Positions 40,080 through 51,279 of a stretch of DNA of 64,000 nucleotides are shown piece after piece. Origin of the DNA: Tenebrio molitor (taxonomy: Eukaryota; Arthropoda; Insecta; Coleoptera; Tenebrionidae); contig NC_091046.1 of the NCBI RefSeq assembly GCF_963966145.1, positions 39,618,001 to 39,682,000 on the forward strand, written 5' to 3'. Position 1 is the first letter of the stretch, and every line of letters begins with the position of its first letter. Made by a program: the position numbers and the translations under genes. The notes under the pieces were generated by a model. It searched no databases and was not told where the DNA came from. It saw nothing but the letters and a program-made list of their open reading frames with translations.

Positions 40080-40082
40080 TAT

Positions 40083-40240
40083 TACTTCCAGCAGGATGAA
40101 GATCTCAAAATATAGCAAAGAATGTCGAGGAATGGTTGATTTATAATAATCATCACATCCTGCCATCGCCTCCGCAAAGTCCTGGTATGAATCCAATCGA
40201 GCATTTGTGGAGTGAAGTAGAGGGACGGCTCAGACAGTTT
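40083..40240 (+). pseudogene. Tc1-like (DD34E) transposase relic
   Basis: YYFQQDED (40080-40100) corresponds to the second catalytic Asp block, FQQDND. After frame changes, 40172 onward reads PQSPGMNPIEHLWSEVEGRL, the block with the third acidic residue (P.QSPDLNPIEH.W). Spacing between the blocks is about right for DD34E. The Asp usual in SPDLNPIE is Gly here, and internal stops are present. Confidence 0.75.
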
Positions 40241-40268
40241 ACGGTTACTTCAAATAGTATATTATAGA

Positions 40269-40373
40269 ACGAGTTTTATAAGGCTTGATTTGGCGCACGA
40301 GTCCCAAGTGTAGAAAACGAGCCGTAGGGGAGTTTTCTATGGGACGAGTGCGCCAATGCCCTTATATAACGAG
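40269..40373. repeat. Palindromic element adjoining the Tc1 relic
   Basis: ACGAGTTTTATAAGGC and TTGGCGCACGAGTCCCA pair with TGGGACGAGTGCGCCAA and GCCCTTATATAACGAG. Inner stem TAGAAAACG...AGTTTTCTA. It belongs to the same group of compact palindromes as 3313 and 31039 in design, not in sequence. Confidence 0.7.
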
Positions 40374-42414
40374 ATTTTTATGTTATTTTTTAGAATTTGC
40401 ACCCTTGTTTTAATTTTTAAATAAAAAAAATTTAGAGAATTTTGTATTAATTGGTAATTTAAGGTAACGGATGCAACAACATCTGCAACAGATGTTAAAA
40501 AGTAGAGTTTGAACATTAATATTGGAAGTTTTTTGGTGTAAATGACAATAATACACTGAGATATTGATAAAAATTTTCTTAGAGATCTATTAAACCACGA
40601 GTGCTTTAATAGATAGCCATAAACGACTCCAAATTGAATACAATAATAGACCTATTAGAGACGCAAATTCTAAAAAGACTGTTTGAGAAGGGGAATTCCT
40701 GAAATCTGAAATTCAATGGGTTCGGGACAGAAAGCTTGGTTCATTCTTTGCAGCGTGGTCTACAAGAAGTTATCGCTGCAAAAGGTATTAATTAGGTTGT
40801 ATTGTATTTTTGGGTTCGACCACTTTATATTAAATAAATACCTATATTCTATTTAATAACTGCTGTTGTTCTATTTTATCATTTTTGACTTAATACTATG
40901 AGATAGTTATTGCTTTCCAATTATCAGGAAAACCTCTTGAAAACGAAAGAATGTCATGTTTTTGAAAACATTATTTTTATTTTGTTTGATGATTTGAATT
41001 CACAATGGGTCGAATCGATCATAATCGAGAACCGACGACTAGGTGGACTCGATTTCATATTTCCATATCCATATCATTAATTATTAATGATAATGCAACC
41101 CCTCGAGCTAATTCATGCTTCCAAAAATAATCGCTAAAGCGAAATGAATTATAATATTTTTTACACCATTAACACTATCGCCAGTTTTAGTAAACTTTTG
41201 CATACACCTAAAAAACAATCATTCGAATACTTTCATTACTATGTAGTTGCATATTTCTTTAAACCATTTACACACTTTCTTGTAAATATTCTACTTAAAT
41301 TAATTGAGTCAGTTTATGTAATAATTGATTGAGACGTCAAACTTTGATTATTCGACTACTGGATGTAACAATATGTTGCTAAAACCCGGAACAAAGGAAA
41401 CTTTCGATTTATTTCATGTAACGTTATCCTGAATAATGGTACAATATCCAAGGAAAACGCTTGCGGTTCGAGAGGCTTAATATTCAATAATGGTTGATAG
41501 AGAAAGGTCTTAATTTGCTCCTAGAATACATATCAAATGTCTTTGTTTAAGGATTTTGTTGCGATCTTACATATAATTACGTGCAAGAAGTGTGGAACTG
41601 AGAATTACCATCAGAGAAATATACAATAAAATAAAATAAAGGGAAATCGCTAAGACCGTTATAACGAGCACGATAATAGTTTCTGAAGACAAATAATAAA
41701 CGTGGAAAATAATGAATATTGAGTGTTTAAGAAAGATTAAAGCAATAAAAAATGGAGGAAGTAAAGAGAGTTGAATTATTTAGGAATGATCTAAATGATA
41801 TACAGCGAAGGGTTAAATATTTGTAGACAAGGTTAAAAATATAAGCCGAGTTTATTATTTAATATCTTCTAAAATATTCACCTCTCTAGGTCTAGTTTTA
41901 TTTTTACTCGTACCTGTACCATAAATAAAAAAACACAAAAGACAACAAATATATGTAATCAATATAATTATAAGAGAAATTTATTTATGTTGATCTATTA
42001 TTTATTTTTCTTATTTAATTATTTTTGTCTGACTGTCTTGTAATTCAAGGTTTTGAATATTTTCATTTGAAATTGCTTTCAGTGTAAGTTTACCAAAGTG
42101 ATAAAGGAAATATCTTTAATAATAAAAAAGCCAAAAGTTTAGCTGCTTAAGACTCTTTGATATATGCTAACATAACTTGGGTAGAGTGAAGGTATTAGGT
42201 ATTACCTTGTTGAAAAGAGAAGAATATACCATGACAACTGAACAACTTTTTCAATATAACAAGAGACTGCACTTTAACATCGAATCAAGAGCTATTAGCA
42301 AGAGTACGAATTACGTAAAGTAAGACATTACCTCTACAACAAAACTTAAATTTTACTTGTGAAAGCTATGATTGTTCTAACAATACCAACATAATTGACG
42401 AAGTACATTTATGC
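40374..42414. other. No gene seen
   Basis: AT-rich; one frame at 41144 without motif. Nothing else recognised. Confidence 0.3.

Positions 42415-42445
<31 letters not shown>
42415..42445. repeat. (TAA)n microsatellite, likely 3' tail of the LINE
   Basis: About ten TAA units. On the minus strand this is (ATT)n, lying some 230 bp past the LINE stop codon, where a simple-repeat tail is expected for a LINE with a short 3' UTR. Confidence 0.75.
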
Positions 42446-42446
<1 letters not shown>

Positions 42447-42673
42447 TAATATATTTCCCAACAGACCATACGGTCCATAAAAAGGATACACAAATCTATC
42501 ATACATCGTATTAGAAAATATAAAAGAAAAAATACTAACAAGAAAAATACTAAAAAAGAAAACCCTACCAGCAACAAGATAAAACAATAATACACTAATA
42601 ACTTAATTGCTATACATACTCGTAAGTAAGCAGCTACAGTTAATTATGATGATGAGTTAACATCAAAAACATG

Positions 42674-43273
42674 TTAAATTGAGGCGCACACATGAAGGGC
42701 GTTTTTACAAAACGTATGAAAGCATCTGTAATTTGTAATAAAAATGTCAACCGCATACGAGATGTCATTGTAGTTGCGGCACATATTATTCAAAGGTGAG
42801 TGAAAATGCTGATTGGTCCTACAGTGTTCTATGCTAAATGTTATAGGGTGCCTCGCATTTAAGCGAGGTACACGGAAGAGAATGTCATTAAGAAGTTGAG
42901 TACAAACAATTCGACCATGTACTAATTTATACAAGAACAGAATGCTAGCTAATTTTCTTCTTAGGTCTAGAGAACAAAAGTTGAACTGGTCTAGTAATAC
43001 ATTAGTTGCAATGTGTCTTTCTGGGTACCTACGAAACCTAATGTAAAATAAATACTTACAAAATCTCCTTTGGATACGTTCCAACAACAATATGTGTACA
43101 TTGTAATATGGTTGCCAAACGATAGAACAGTATTCAAGTTTGGATCTTATATAACTATTAAACAGGGTTATAAGAGAGTCTGTACTTCTAAAGCTATTAG
43201 TGTTTCTAACGATAAACCCTAACATCTTTGTTGCATGAGCGCAGATCCTAGAATTCTGAATACTTCTGTAACT
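42674..43273 (-). pseudogene. 5'-truncated LINE reverse-transcriptase C-terminus (CR1/jockey group)
   Basis: An open minus-strand frame of about 199 codons begins within HATKMLGFIVRN and ends at a stop at 42674. Recognisable order: KMLGFIVRNTNSF, LFNSYIRSKLEYCSIVWQPY, LLLERIQRRFCKYL, LDLRRKLASILFLYKLVHG, RVPRLNARHPITFS, then the Asn-rich tail to the stop. This is the conserved thumb and C-terminal region that follows the polymerase core in CR1/jockey-type LINEs. The catalytic core and endonuclease are absent because of 5' truncation, common in LINE insertion. The frame is clean, so insertion is fairly recent. Confidence 0.75.
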
Positions 43274-43699
43274 TTAACTATACCTCGTCCAAAAATTTTA
43301 TTACTATGCAACAGTCTTAATCTTAAAATCCCAAAATATTAATTTTTTTCAGTTTTCTACATTAACATGTGTACAGAAGCTAAATTAAATAAAATGAAAT
43401 TTCAAATATTTTAATATGTAGTTACATATTTACACAGCGAGTGGGATACAGGCATTATAGTAGCACTCGGCGTACAAACTCGTTATGCAACCACACACGT
43501 GCGATAATAATGTAGTGTCTCAAGTGTTGCATATTAAATTTTATCTAACACCACCCTGAATATTTAAGAATCGTCAGATTTTTTTTGCTGTTTGTTTTCA
43601 AAATCATGACAAGGTCTTTGCAAATACGGGTACATACATGAACAGTAAAATTAAATTTTGTTTTTGTGAAACTTTGGGAAGAGAATATGAGTTCTTTAG
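43274..43699. other. No gene seen
   Basis: No open frame of note. The LINE truncation point is at or just beyond its left edge. Confidence 0.25.
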
Positions 43700-44600
43700 A
43701 ATATCTATTTAGTAATTTATAATTTAATAATTAAATTAAATATATCGCACGATCGTTGATAATAGCATATTATGTTATTAGGAACAAAAATGAAGCTTTA
43801 TGTGCTGAGGCTCGTAGTTTGACTGCCGAACGCTGTGAGGCAGACAAACCAGCCAAAGCACATTAAACCATTTTTGCTCCGAGTAACATGTACTACTTTT
43901 TTCTTCAAACGTTCATTACAAATTATTTAAGAAATGTTAAGGAACTAGGAATCATTTTAAGGTAGAAGATTGGGTAGGCTGATAAATTAATGTAGCTTGT
44001 TTTGTTAAACATTACTATAACTATGACTAGGATAAACAACGCTGTAAATGACAGATTTTTGTAAGTATGTTTTGCAATTATGTTTCTTGATTAAATCTTA
44101 TTTAGTCACTTCAGCTTTCAATATGGATTCAGCAACGAATTTGTTAAAATTTGAGTTAGGAATTTCAAATGATTTCGCTAGTTTACTTTATTTGTGGCTC
44201 GTCAGCGGAGATAATAATTTTATCTGCCGCTCGTCAGCTCGTCAGATGCCATGGCAATGAAGTGACAATCCAACAGTATAATGTCATATTTTACTGACGT
44301 CTGAAAATAGTGTATTATATTATGAGGAGCAAAAATGAAGTTTTATGTGCCGCAGCACATAAAACTTCATTTTTGCTCCGAATAACATATACTATTTTTT
44401 CTTCAAACCTTTATAACAAATTATTTAAGACATGTTAAGAAACCAGGTAGGAATTTCAGATGATTTAGCTAGTTTACTTTACTGCCGCTCATCAGCGGAG
44501 ATAATAACTTCACGGACGCCCTCAGCGGAGATAATAACTTTATCTGCCGCTCTCAGCGGAGATAATAACTTTATGTGCCGCTCGTCACCTCGTTAGATGC
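43700..44600. repeat. Composite repeat: palindrome plus CAGCGGAGATAATAACTT tandem
   Basis: A near-perfect palindrome at 44309-44392 (arms through GGAGCAAAAATGAAGTTTTA, loop CGCA) has a diverged, expanded relative at 43770-43900. Segments containing TTCTTCAAAC...AAATTATTTAAG and GGAATTTCA.ATGATTT.GCT recur at 43910, 44130 and 44400. TCAGCGGAGATAATAACTT with TGCCGCTC repeats once near 44203 and three times in tandem at 44490-44590 in units of about 30-33 bp. Confidence 0.65.
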
Positions 44601-46309
44601 CATGACAATGAAGTGACACTTTAGCATTATCAATGCAGCAGGATGTCATAATTTACGGACGTGTGAAGAAAAAAAAATTACATATTCAGTGACTTTTGAA
44701 AAGTATTTTTATTTATAAATGTGATATTTGTGAATTCCTAGATGAGAGTAAATGTGTAGCAACCATGTTCGTTTTGGAAAAAGCTACATTCGCTCTTAAC
44801 TAATTTTCTTGGTGACGTGTTTCGCTACACCCTTGAAAGGAGTGCACCGTCAAAGTGGGACAGTAGGTGAAAGCAACCGGAGGGAGCTCAAAGAAAACGA
44901 AAAGCAGATTTACGGATCACTCGTCATTCCGCTTTTCTAGCTGCTAGAGAAAAACATCACGGCTCATATTTGTCGATTTTACCAGATTTTCGCCGCCCCC
45001 AGCGATATTCTCTCGTCCAGAGATGAGACCGGGACGAAATCTGCCGTTCTAATTATAGCTCACGTTTCGCAAATCGAGCTTAAGTTGATGTTTTACATTT
45101 AATTAAATAAAACGCCCCTAATGCGAATACATGCCTGACGGCACTAAATGAGCCGACTTAATTGATGACATCCATCGACTTTAATCCAAGAGTCGCTCAG
45201 AAATCAAAAAATGCCCTTGTCATTTTCATTAATTTGATTTCCGGCACAGGACTAGCTAATCAACATTTTTCCATAATACAAATTTGAAACATCGGAATTC
45301 TTTAATAAAACATCTTTGATCCGTATAATTGAATTTAAAAAATGCGACTCTCTCGCTAATATTAAAAAATGCCAAAGCGCGAAGCCTGCCGTGAGGGGCG
45401 GCTAATTTCGGTCGCGAATAATTTTAAATGCCATTTAAATTTTTTATACCCCTTAATTGCTATTTCCAATATTCTAAATTGTGTCAAATTCCCTGAACAC
45501 AAAGCAGATGTGTCGGCGGTACGTTTTCAAAAAGCTTTCATGCAGCCGCAAACACATTCAACTGTGCAATCATTTACCAGCACAAAAATAATATTTTTAC
45601 AACAGCCTAGTGCATTTGACTAGAAAATTTACCTCGCTTACAGTTTATTTTCAAATTAGAATATTTTATTTGCCGTTGAATCATTTTAGCATTTAAATTT
45701 AATTTAAAATAAATAACTGGGAAAACCGTATTTCGCACAATTTGTTTCTCCCTTCTTTATCGTAATTATGTATATTCCGAAAGGAGAATATTGTTGATTC
45801 TTTTTGAAAATTTGAGTCATCTACATAAATGCAGTGGGTATATCATAGATCTTTCTATAGTTAAACCGATTATTCAAATATATTTAAAAAAGTAAAGAAT
45901 GTTCACATAATGTAATTTGGAGTTCAGTAGATTTTGTTTTAGTTCTTGCAGGATTAGGAAACTTGCAGCGCTCTGAATAACTCGATAACTCGGGATTTGT
46001 GATAATTACACAAGATTAAAAGTTTCACCAATCGATATGGATGAAAGAGTTTAAAAAATTAAAAAATATCTCAATGTTCTATTGTGGATATTATTTCCCA
46101 ATTGTTTTTCAGTAAGTGAAAATATGTGACCTAGCTTTTATACTCGTACAAGATTTGCACTTCAAGGATATACTAAAAAAAGAAAGATAAAAAAAATCGA
46201 ATTCTTCATAAAAGTTTAAGACTTTATCAAACTTAATCATATCAAAAGACATTTCCCTCCTTTCTGGTTATGAAGCTGCTCATATCTACATTTTAATAAT
46301 TTTTTTTGG
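44601..46309. other. No gene seen
   Basis: Frame 45369-45623 (84 codons) has no motif. Nothing else recognised. Confidence 0.3.
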
Positions 46310-46800
46310 CACCCTTAATGAAAGTGGACGAAAAGTAATTCTTTTTCGGACGCACTTTTTCGGCTGCTGACCGTGGCGCCATCTGTTGGTCTGTTTAGTA
46401 AAGTAGCAACGAAACCGATAAAACCGATAATTGTCCCGTCACCATAAATTATGTAAATAAGCAATTGTATTGCAAATAGTAAATTTCTAGTTTTGTTGGC
46501 AAGCTGATAACAAATATGTACAATAATAAAAAAAAATTGTTAACATGTATGTATTAATAATTTATCTATTTGAAGAAGGTAGATACAAAATCAGTTTGTA
46601 ATTTTTCTAATGATGTCTTTCGCGTTGTCGCCTAAGAAATTTAACGTGCACCTCTGCCAAAAAGTGCCTTTTGTCCCCGCCTGTTTTCAAGCCTCGGCTG
46701 CGCCTCGGCCATAAATAAAACCCAGACTCGGACAAAAAAGCTGTCTTTTGCCAAATGATAGTTCTATTATAATGCGTCGTTATTTTTTTATTTATCCCAA
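46310..46800. repeat. Dispersed repeat, copy 2 (inverted relative to 5990-7030)
   Basis: Shares AATTGTATTGCAAATAGTAA, AATGATGTCTTTCGCG and AAAAAGTGCCTTTTGTCC with the copy near 6 kb but lacks the foldback insertion. CCTCGGCTGCGCCTCGG forms its inner palindrome. Confidence 0.65.
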
Positions 46801-47834
46801 GAACCATCAAGGTAATTATGCCAGTTCCACAGTCTTTCTTGTTTAATACTCGTTAGCTCCGTATTTACTACAAGTTATATTTAAACATTACAACGTAAAT
46901 TTTATTGATTCCCAATACCCCCTATTGTCATAAACACGGAATAAAAGCAGACGTCTTTCCAGGGGCTGGGAATTAGCAATAAATTGGGGATTTACGACCG
47001 CGCCGTCGATTAGACCGCGTCTTCGCCTGAACAAAATTTTTTTTCGTCGTAACTTATTTATTTTTTTAGAAAATGAAGGCGCTAAAAGAGATTCGATCCG
47101 AGTGAAGCGAAATACGGTGGCGTCATTCGATTAGCAAATGTACATCGGGAGCCGCCGTCGGCGCAAGACGTTGTTTCTTTTATTTAAGTTATAAAACATC
47201 AGTGGTCGATTCTTAGCTGGGCCATTAGGGTGTCATAAAAGACAATGGGAACATTTCGAACGGCATAACCTGACTGCTTTAGCGAGCGTATTGAATTAAA
47301 GACGTTTCGCATATCGATGGATCCTTTTATGATCGAAGGGGTGAAAAAACTCAAGCAGTCTTTTATGCCGAGTAATTCCCATTCCGCTCAAATTGCGTTT
47401 ATGTTAGTATTCGCTGAATTTTTCCCGAACACTGCACATTTATTACATTGTTGACTTATTTCCTCCATTTAAATTGCAGGCGAACCACAAAACGTGTCTC
47501 TTTTGTGGTGAGCCTCGATTAAACATTAACGAGCGCGTTCAAACAAAATCAAAATCAAAAATTCCGACGACGAATAAAAAGACCGACGGAATTATTTAAG
47601 CTGAGCTTGTTCGGCAGTAAATTTTATTGCAGACCTTTAGAGATGCTGAACGAACAAGGGGCACCGTGGAGTTGCCCTGTCAGAGGCATTATTACGCGTT
47701 TTATTGACATTTATCGGTTTATTTTCGCAAATACACAAAAAATAACAATGCACGAAAATATAATACCAATACAATTATTTCAAAAAGCCATCCACGGTGA
47801 TGCAAATTTAAAAGGAATTATTTGCGTTGAATAC
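46801..47834. other. No gene seen
   Basis: 46980-47550 is moderately GC-rich (GGAGCCGCCGTCGGCGC palindromic word near 47150). Frame 47607-47852 has no motif and runs into the CAP 3'-flank homology at 47835. Confidence 0.3.
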
Positions 47835-47895
47835 ACAACGAATGTAAATTAATTTCTTAACTGAAGCTGTTACTGATGATACTTTCTTACAAATA
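47835..47895 (+). pseudogene. 3' flank of a lost CAP gene copy
   Basis: ACGAATGTAAATTAATTTCTTAACTG and the sequence after it match, almost base for base, what directly follows the stop codon of CAP copy 1 (50855-50915). No CAP coding sequence remains upstream, so only the 3' flank of a former copy is left. The match resumes after the 755-bp MITE at 48651. Confidence 0.5.
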
Positions 47896-48650
47896 CAGGG
47901 TGATTCATCTTTTACCGCCGGTGGCAAAATGACCCTTAAAAATTGAGAAAAATTTATACAATTTACAGAGTCGATTTGTCGAAAAATTTACTTTCGACCG
48001 GTATAATTTATTTCAAAAAAAAAAATTTTATTGAGCAGATATTTATAAAAAACTGTTTTTCAAAAAAAAATTATGTTCAAATGTTTGCATCAGAATGTGG
48101 CTAATGGCGTATAAAATCAATATCTGCAATCCGTTTCGAAAAATGTTTGATAGTTTTTGAATTAAATCGATTTTAATGGAAAAGTTGCTTTTATTGATGG
48201 TTGTTGGCTTTTAGTGTTGTAAATTTTCTCCAACAATGACTACCTTGTAAAACTGACCTGCTTAGACGAATTTCTTCGATTTTACAAAGGACCCCCTGCT
48301 GTGGCAGTAAAAATCCTCTAATAAATCTTATTGTTAAGATATTTGGACATTATGTCGTAAATCATGAAGCAAATATGTACAAATTTGAATATCAAAATGC
48401 GTTTATTTCAATAATACCATACGCTAAAATTAATTTAACATGGTAAAATTGTGTGCATATGCTACAATGTTGAATAAATTAAACAATTAATAATTGAGAA
48501 AATGGCAAAATTTGACCTAATTAACTTATAAATTTCATTTTTTGATATTATGTGCCTTATGGATAATAAATTAGGTCTGCAAAATATGACAGGGAAATCA
48601 TAATTTTTAAGGTCACTTTTGCCACCGGCGGTAAAATATGAATCACCCTG
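47896..48650. mobile_element. 755-bp TA-flanked TIR element (mariner-type MITE)
   Basis: The ends are inverted repeats of about 50 bp with few mismatches, starting CAGGGTGATTCATCTTTTAC and continuing CGCCGGTGGCAAAA. TA lies on both sides (47894-47895 and 48651-48652). The interior has no transposase frame. The paralogous 3' flank of CAP copy 1 (50854-50943) lacks this insertion, which confirms its boundaries. Confidence 0.82.
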
Positions 48651-49017
48651 TATAAGAAAATTGGAATTTTTAAAATGCATACTTTAATAAACTTATCAGA
48701 TCAGAAGGTATTTTACACGACCTATTTATTATTAGACATTTTTTACAATTTAGGACACTTTCTGACACCAGATGTCTTAAAACAACGAACATTATACCGC
48801 AGGCATTCGTGCAGAGAAGCAAAAAAATTTTCTTCCTTATCAAAAAACTGTGAGATGTGACAAATTCTAAAATTTGGAACTTCAAAGAGGCGTACAGTTC
48901 TTCTCATTTTTTCCTGACTTCAATGTGACATTAACGTGTGTTTTTTTCAAAAAACAATACAAACAATACAAAAACCAATCTGTTCAAAAATGTAACACGA
49001 GAGGACCAAGAAGTAGA
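48651..49017 (+). repeat. Segmental duplicate of 54345-54640
   Basis: The stretch from AAAATTGGAATTTTTAAAAT through the TCAGATCAGAAGG region matches the 3' flank of CAP copy 1, broken there by the MITE/hAT nest and by 53904-54347, and resumes at 54348-54640. The homology ends near AGGACCAAGAAGTA. The short open frames here are on both strands and are not conserved as protein. Confidence 0.65.
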
Positions 49018-49340
49018 ATTCACCAAGAGAATGACCACAACACTACTTGTTGGCGAGGTAACCATGTTTGGAAGTTCTAACCCATGGAAGTCCGAAAACA
49101 ACAACTATCTGGGCGACGTTCAAGGCACACGCTGAGAACGCCAGAAACAAAGCGATCGGAGTCATGAAGAAGCTGTATCCCATGATTAATCGGCGAAGTC
49201 GTTTATCGACAGGAAACAAGCTACTCATGTACAAGACAATCCTTTGTCCAACACTGTATATCTCGTTAGTTTGGGGACATGCGCTGCGAAGCTGCGGACT
49301 ACGATGAAGATGCTCTCCACAGCCATAAGCACCAGAAAAT
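49013..49340 (+). pseudogene. Jockey-type LINE reverse-transcriptase relic (copy A)
   Basis: Two frames together read like the C-terminal part of jockey-clade reverse transcriptases: EFTKRMTTTLLVGEVTMFGS up to SENNNYLG, then after a frameshift near 49110 TFKAHAENARNKA, VMKKLYPMINRRSRLSTGNK, LLMYKTILCPTLYISLVWGH. The order FTKR... YLG ... F..H ... LYP ... KLL.YK.I..P ... VWG is characteristic. The 5' end, the catalytic YADD region and an intact frame are missing. The sequence is part of the duplicated CAP 5' flank. Confidence 0.7.
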
Positions 49341-49811
49341 GGTGCTTAAGGTTAAGTAATGATCTCTGTGCCGTTTAAAGCTCTCAGAAGGGCGAATCGT
49401 TTAAGTACCGTTCTCTAATACCATCTCCGTTATGTCCAAAGATGGAAGAGTTAAGAACCAAGTTTCCAACGACCAGAGTTATTTGAAGTTGTGTGTTGTG
49501 TAGAACCGGTGCCCAACGACACTCTGACATCGACAGTTAATGGTAGTTTCATGGTCAGAAACACGATACCACTGGTACTTCTTGGTCCTCTCATGTTACA
49601 TTTTTCAAAAAGATTGGTTTTGATGAAAAGTACGAAAATAATACATGATAATATCAAATTGTAGTTTGGAATAAAACGAGAAAAACTTTACACACCACAT
49701 TTGGAATTTGGAAGTACTATAGCAAGAAGATAAAGATAAATCTGTTCCCAATTTGAAACGTTTCTCATCTAGAAGTAACGAAATTCATTTATGAGAATCA
49801 TGACAATATGT
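49341..49811 (+). repeat. Duplicated 5' flank of CAP copy 1
   Basis: Matches 56895-57369 and resumes at 57995-58015 upstream of CAP copy 3. It includes an inverted partner of 48977-49016 at 49576-49617 (TACTTCTTGGTCCTCTC), so the LINE relic sits between inverted repeats. No coding frame is supported. Confidence 0.6.
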
Positions 49812-49888
49812 CATAGCAACGTAGTAAACATATTTTTTTATATTTTCGAAATGTCGCTTCAACTGAACAAACTTTAAAATCATAAAAA
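49812..49888 (+). promoter_or_regulatory. Conserved upstream block of CAP copy 1
   Basis: The 75 bp before the ATG is nearly the same in all three CAP genes, starting with CATAGCAACGTA and including TTTCGAAATGTCGCTT. It survives even in the diverged inverted copy, while sequence further upstream of that copy does not align by eye. Candidate core promoter plus 5' UTR; no experimental support. Confidence 0.45.
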
Positions 49889-50852
49889 ATGTTAAAAAGC
49901 GCAGTCGTGTTTGTGATATTGCTGAGTGCTAACACGACTATTATGTTTATGGTCGAGGGTGCCGAAGAAAAAGAAGATTTTATGACATTCGACTATTGCA
50001 AACTTAACTGCCAAAATGCGAAACATTCGGCATGCAATTGCAAGATGAGAGCACCACGTATCTACAACGACGACGGCGTCGTAGAATACCGCCAAGCTGT
50101 CCTCGATAAACACAACACATTAAGAAATATGGTCGCATCCGGCAATGAATCGAACGAAATCCTGTACGGAAAGACAGCTAGCAACATGATGGTCATCAAT
50201 TACGACTTAGAGCTCGAATACATCGCCAAATGCTTCGGAGGGTACTATACCTATGGTCATGACTCGTGCAGGAGAACTGTTGATAAAGCCTACGTTGGAC
50301 AGAACTTAGCAGGGACCGGTAACAATTATTCGACTGCTCACAGGGACAACATGGAGCGATGGTAAGTAAACGGATTCTAAACTGAAATGGGTTATGTCAT
50401 TATTTTAACAACGAGATTTTAGGTACAACGAAGTGAAACTCATCACTCAGGAATATTATATGTTTCCACATTTCAATGGAACAACTCCCACAGAGGGACT
50501 AATTTACCATTTTACACAGTTCATATGGGCGACTACGACCCACGTGGGATGTGCTAGAATATGGAATCCGAAGAATGAGGCCAATGGCGGCGCGTGGAGA
50601 TACACAATGCTATGCAATTATAGAGCGCTTAAAGGAAAATCTATGAATGCGGTGGGCCAATTAGTTTTTAAATTAGGAGCGCCGTGCAGTGAATGTCCCT
50701 CCGGTATGACATGTAACGATAAATACACTTCTTTGTGTGGAAAACTCGAACCCGTTCCCACCGGTCCTGGAAGAGCCAAAGGATCTGAGCGACTCGTCTC
50801 AAGCCGGATAATATCGTTGTGTGCTCTCGTGGTTTTATTGTATTTTTGCTGA
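49889..50852 (+). CDS. CAP-superfamily (venom allergen 5-like) protein, probably GPI-anchored; copy 1
   Basis: Two exons, 49889-50361 and 50423-50852, joined by a 61-bp GTAAGT...TTTTAG intron that splits the Trp codon of MERW-YNEV in phase 2; product 300 residues. Seen in order: hydrophobic N-terminus (residues 1-14), Cys-rich segment DYCKLNCQNAKHSACNCK, KHNTLR, NYDLELEYIAKC, VGQNLAG, CAP signature HFTQFIWATTTHVGCA, LCNYRA, a terminal Cys-rich stretch, then SSRIISLCALVVLLYFC as a hydrophobic tail. The Cys-rich segment plus CAP domain is the layout of insect antigen 5/CRISP/PR-1 proteins, which are secreted and bind sterols or lipids in some families. The tail looks like a GPI signal (inference). 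Compared with the copy at 58093 it lacks 27 bp that encode the end of the signal peptide. AATAAA lies 14 bp after the stop. Start chosen by alignment of all three copies. Confidence 0.9.
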
Positions 50853-50943
50853 ACCAACGAATGTAAATAAATTTCTTAACTGAAACTGTTACTGATGATA
50901 CTTTCTTACAAATACAACAAAATTGGAATTTTTAAAATACATA
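50853..50943 (+). terminator. 3' UTR and polyadenylation region of CAP copy 1
   Basis: AATAAA at 50866-50871 is 14 bp after the stop codon, in a stretch repeated at 47835. Whether it is the used cleavage signal is not known. The corresponding place in copy 2 has AATAAA, in copy 3 the variant ATTAAA. Confidence 0.4.
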
Positions 50944-51279
50944 CAGTCGCGAGCAATAAATTTTGGTCGTCAAGGTCATTCTTTGACGTAATCGAAAATG
51001 CTCCATTGTAAAACAGTCGTAAATATCATAACCTATCATTAGGGCCCGGATTTTAGGCAATTAAAAAGTCGGAAATAGGTGCCTAAAATAGTCCCTTAAA
51101 CTACTGCAAATAGTCCCTTAAAAACTGAAAATAAGCCATACTAGGTCCTTAAAGTTGTGGTTAATTAAATTAAAAAATGTGTTTTTAAAGTTTTAAGTAG
51201 GTACACACAACAAGATATTTACTAATTATTTTTTATTAATTAATATACAATACTACAAGTTTGTTAGTTATTTACATTG

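Noticed and set aside
42415..42445. CRISPR-like or functional tandem repeat
   Set aside because: Plain TAA microsatellite without spacers; best read as a LINE tail.
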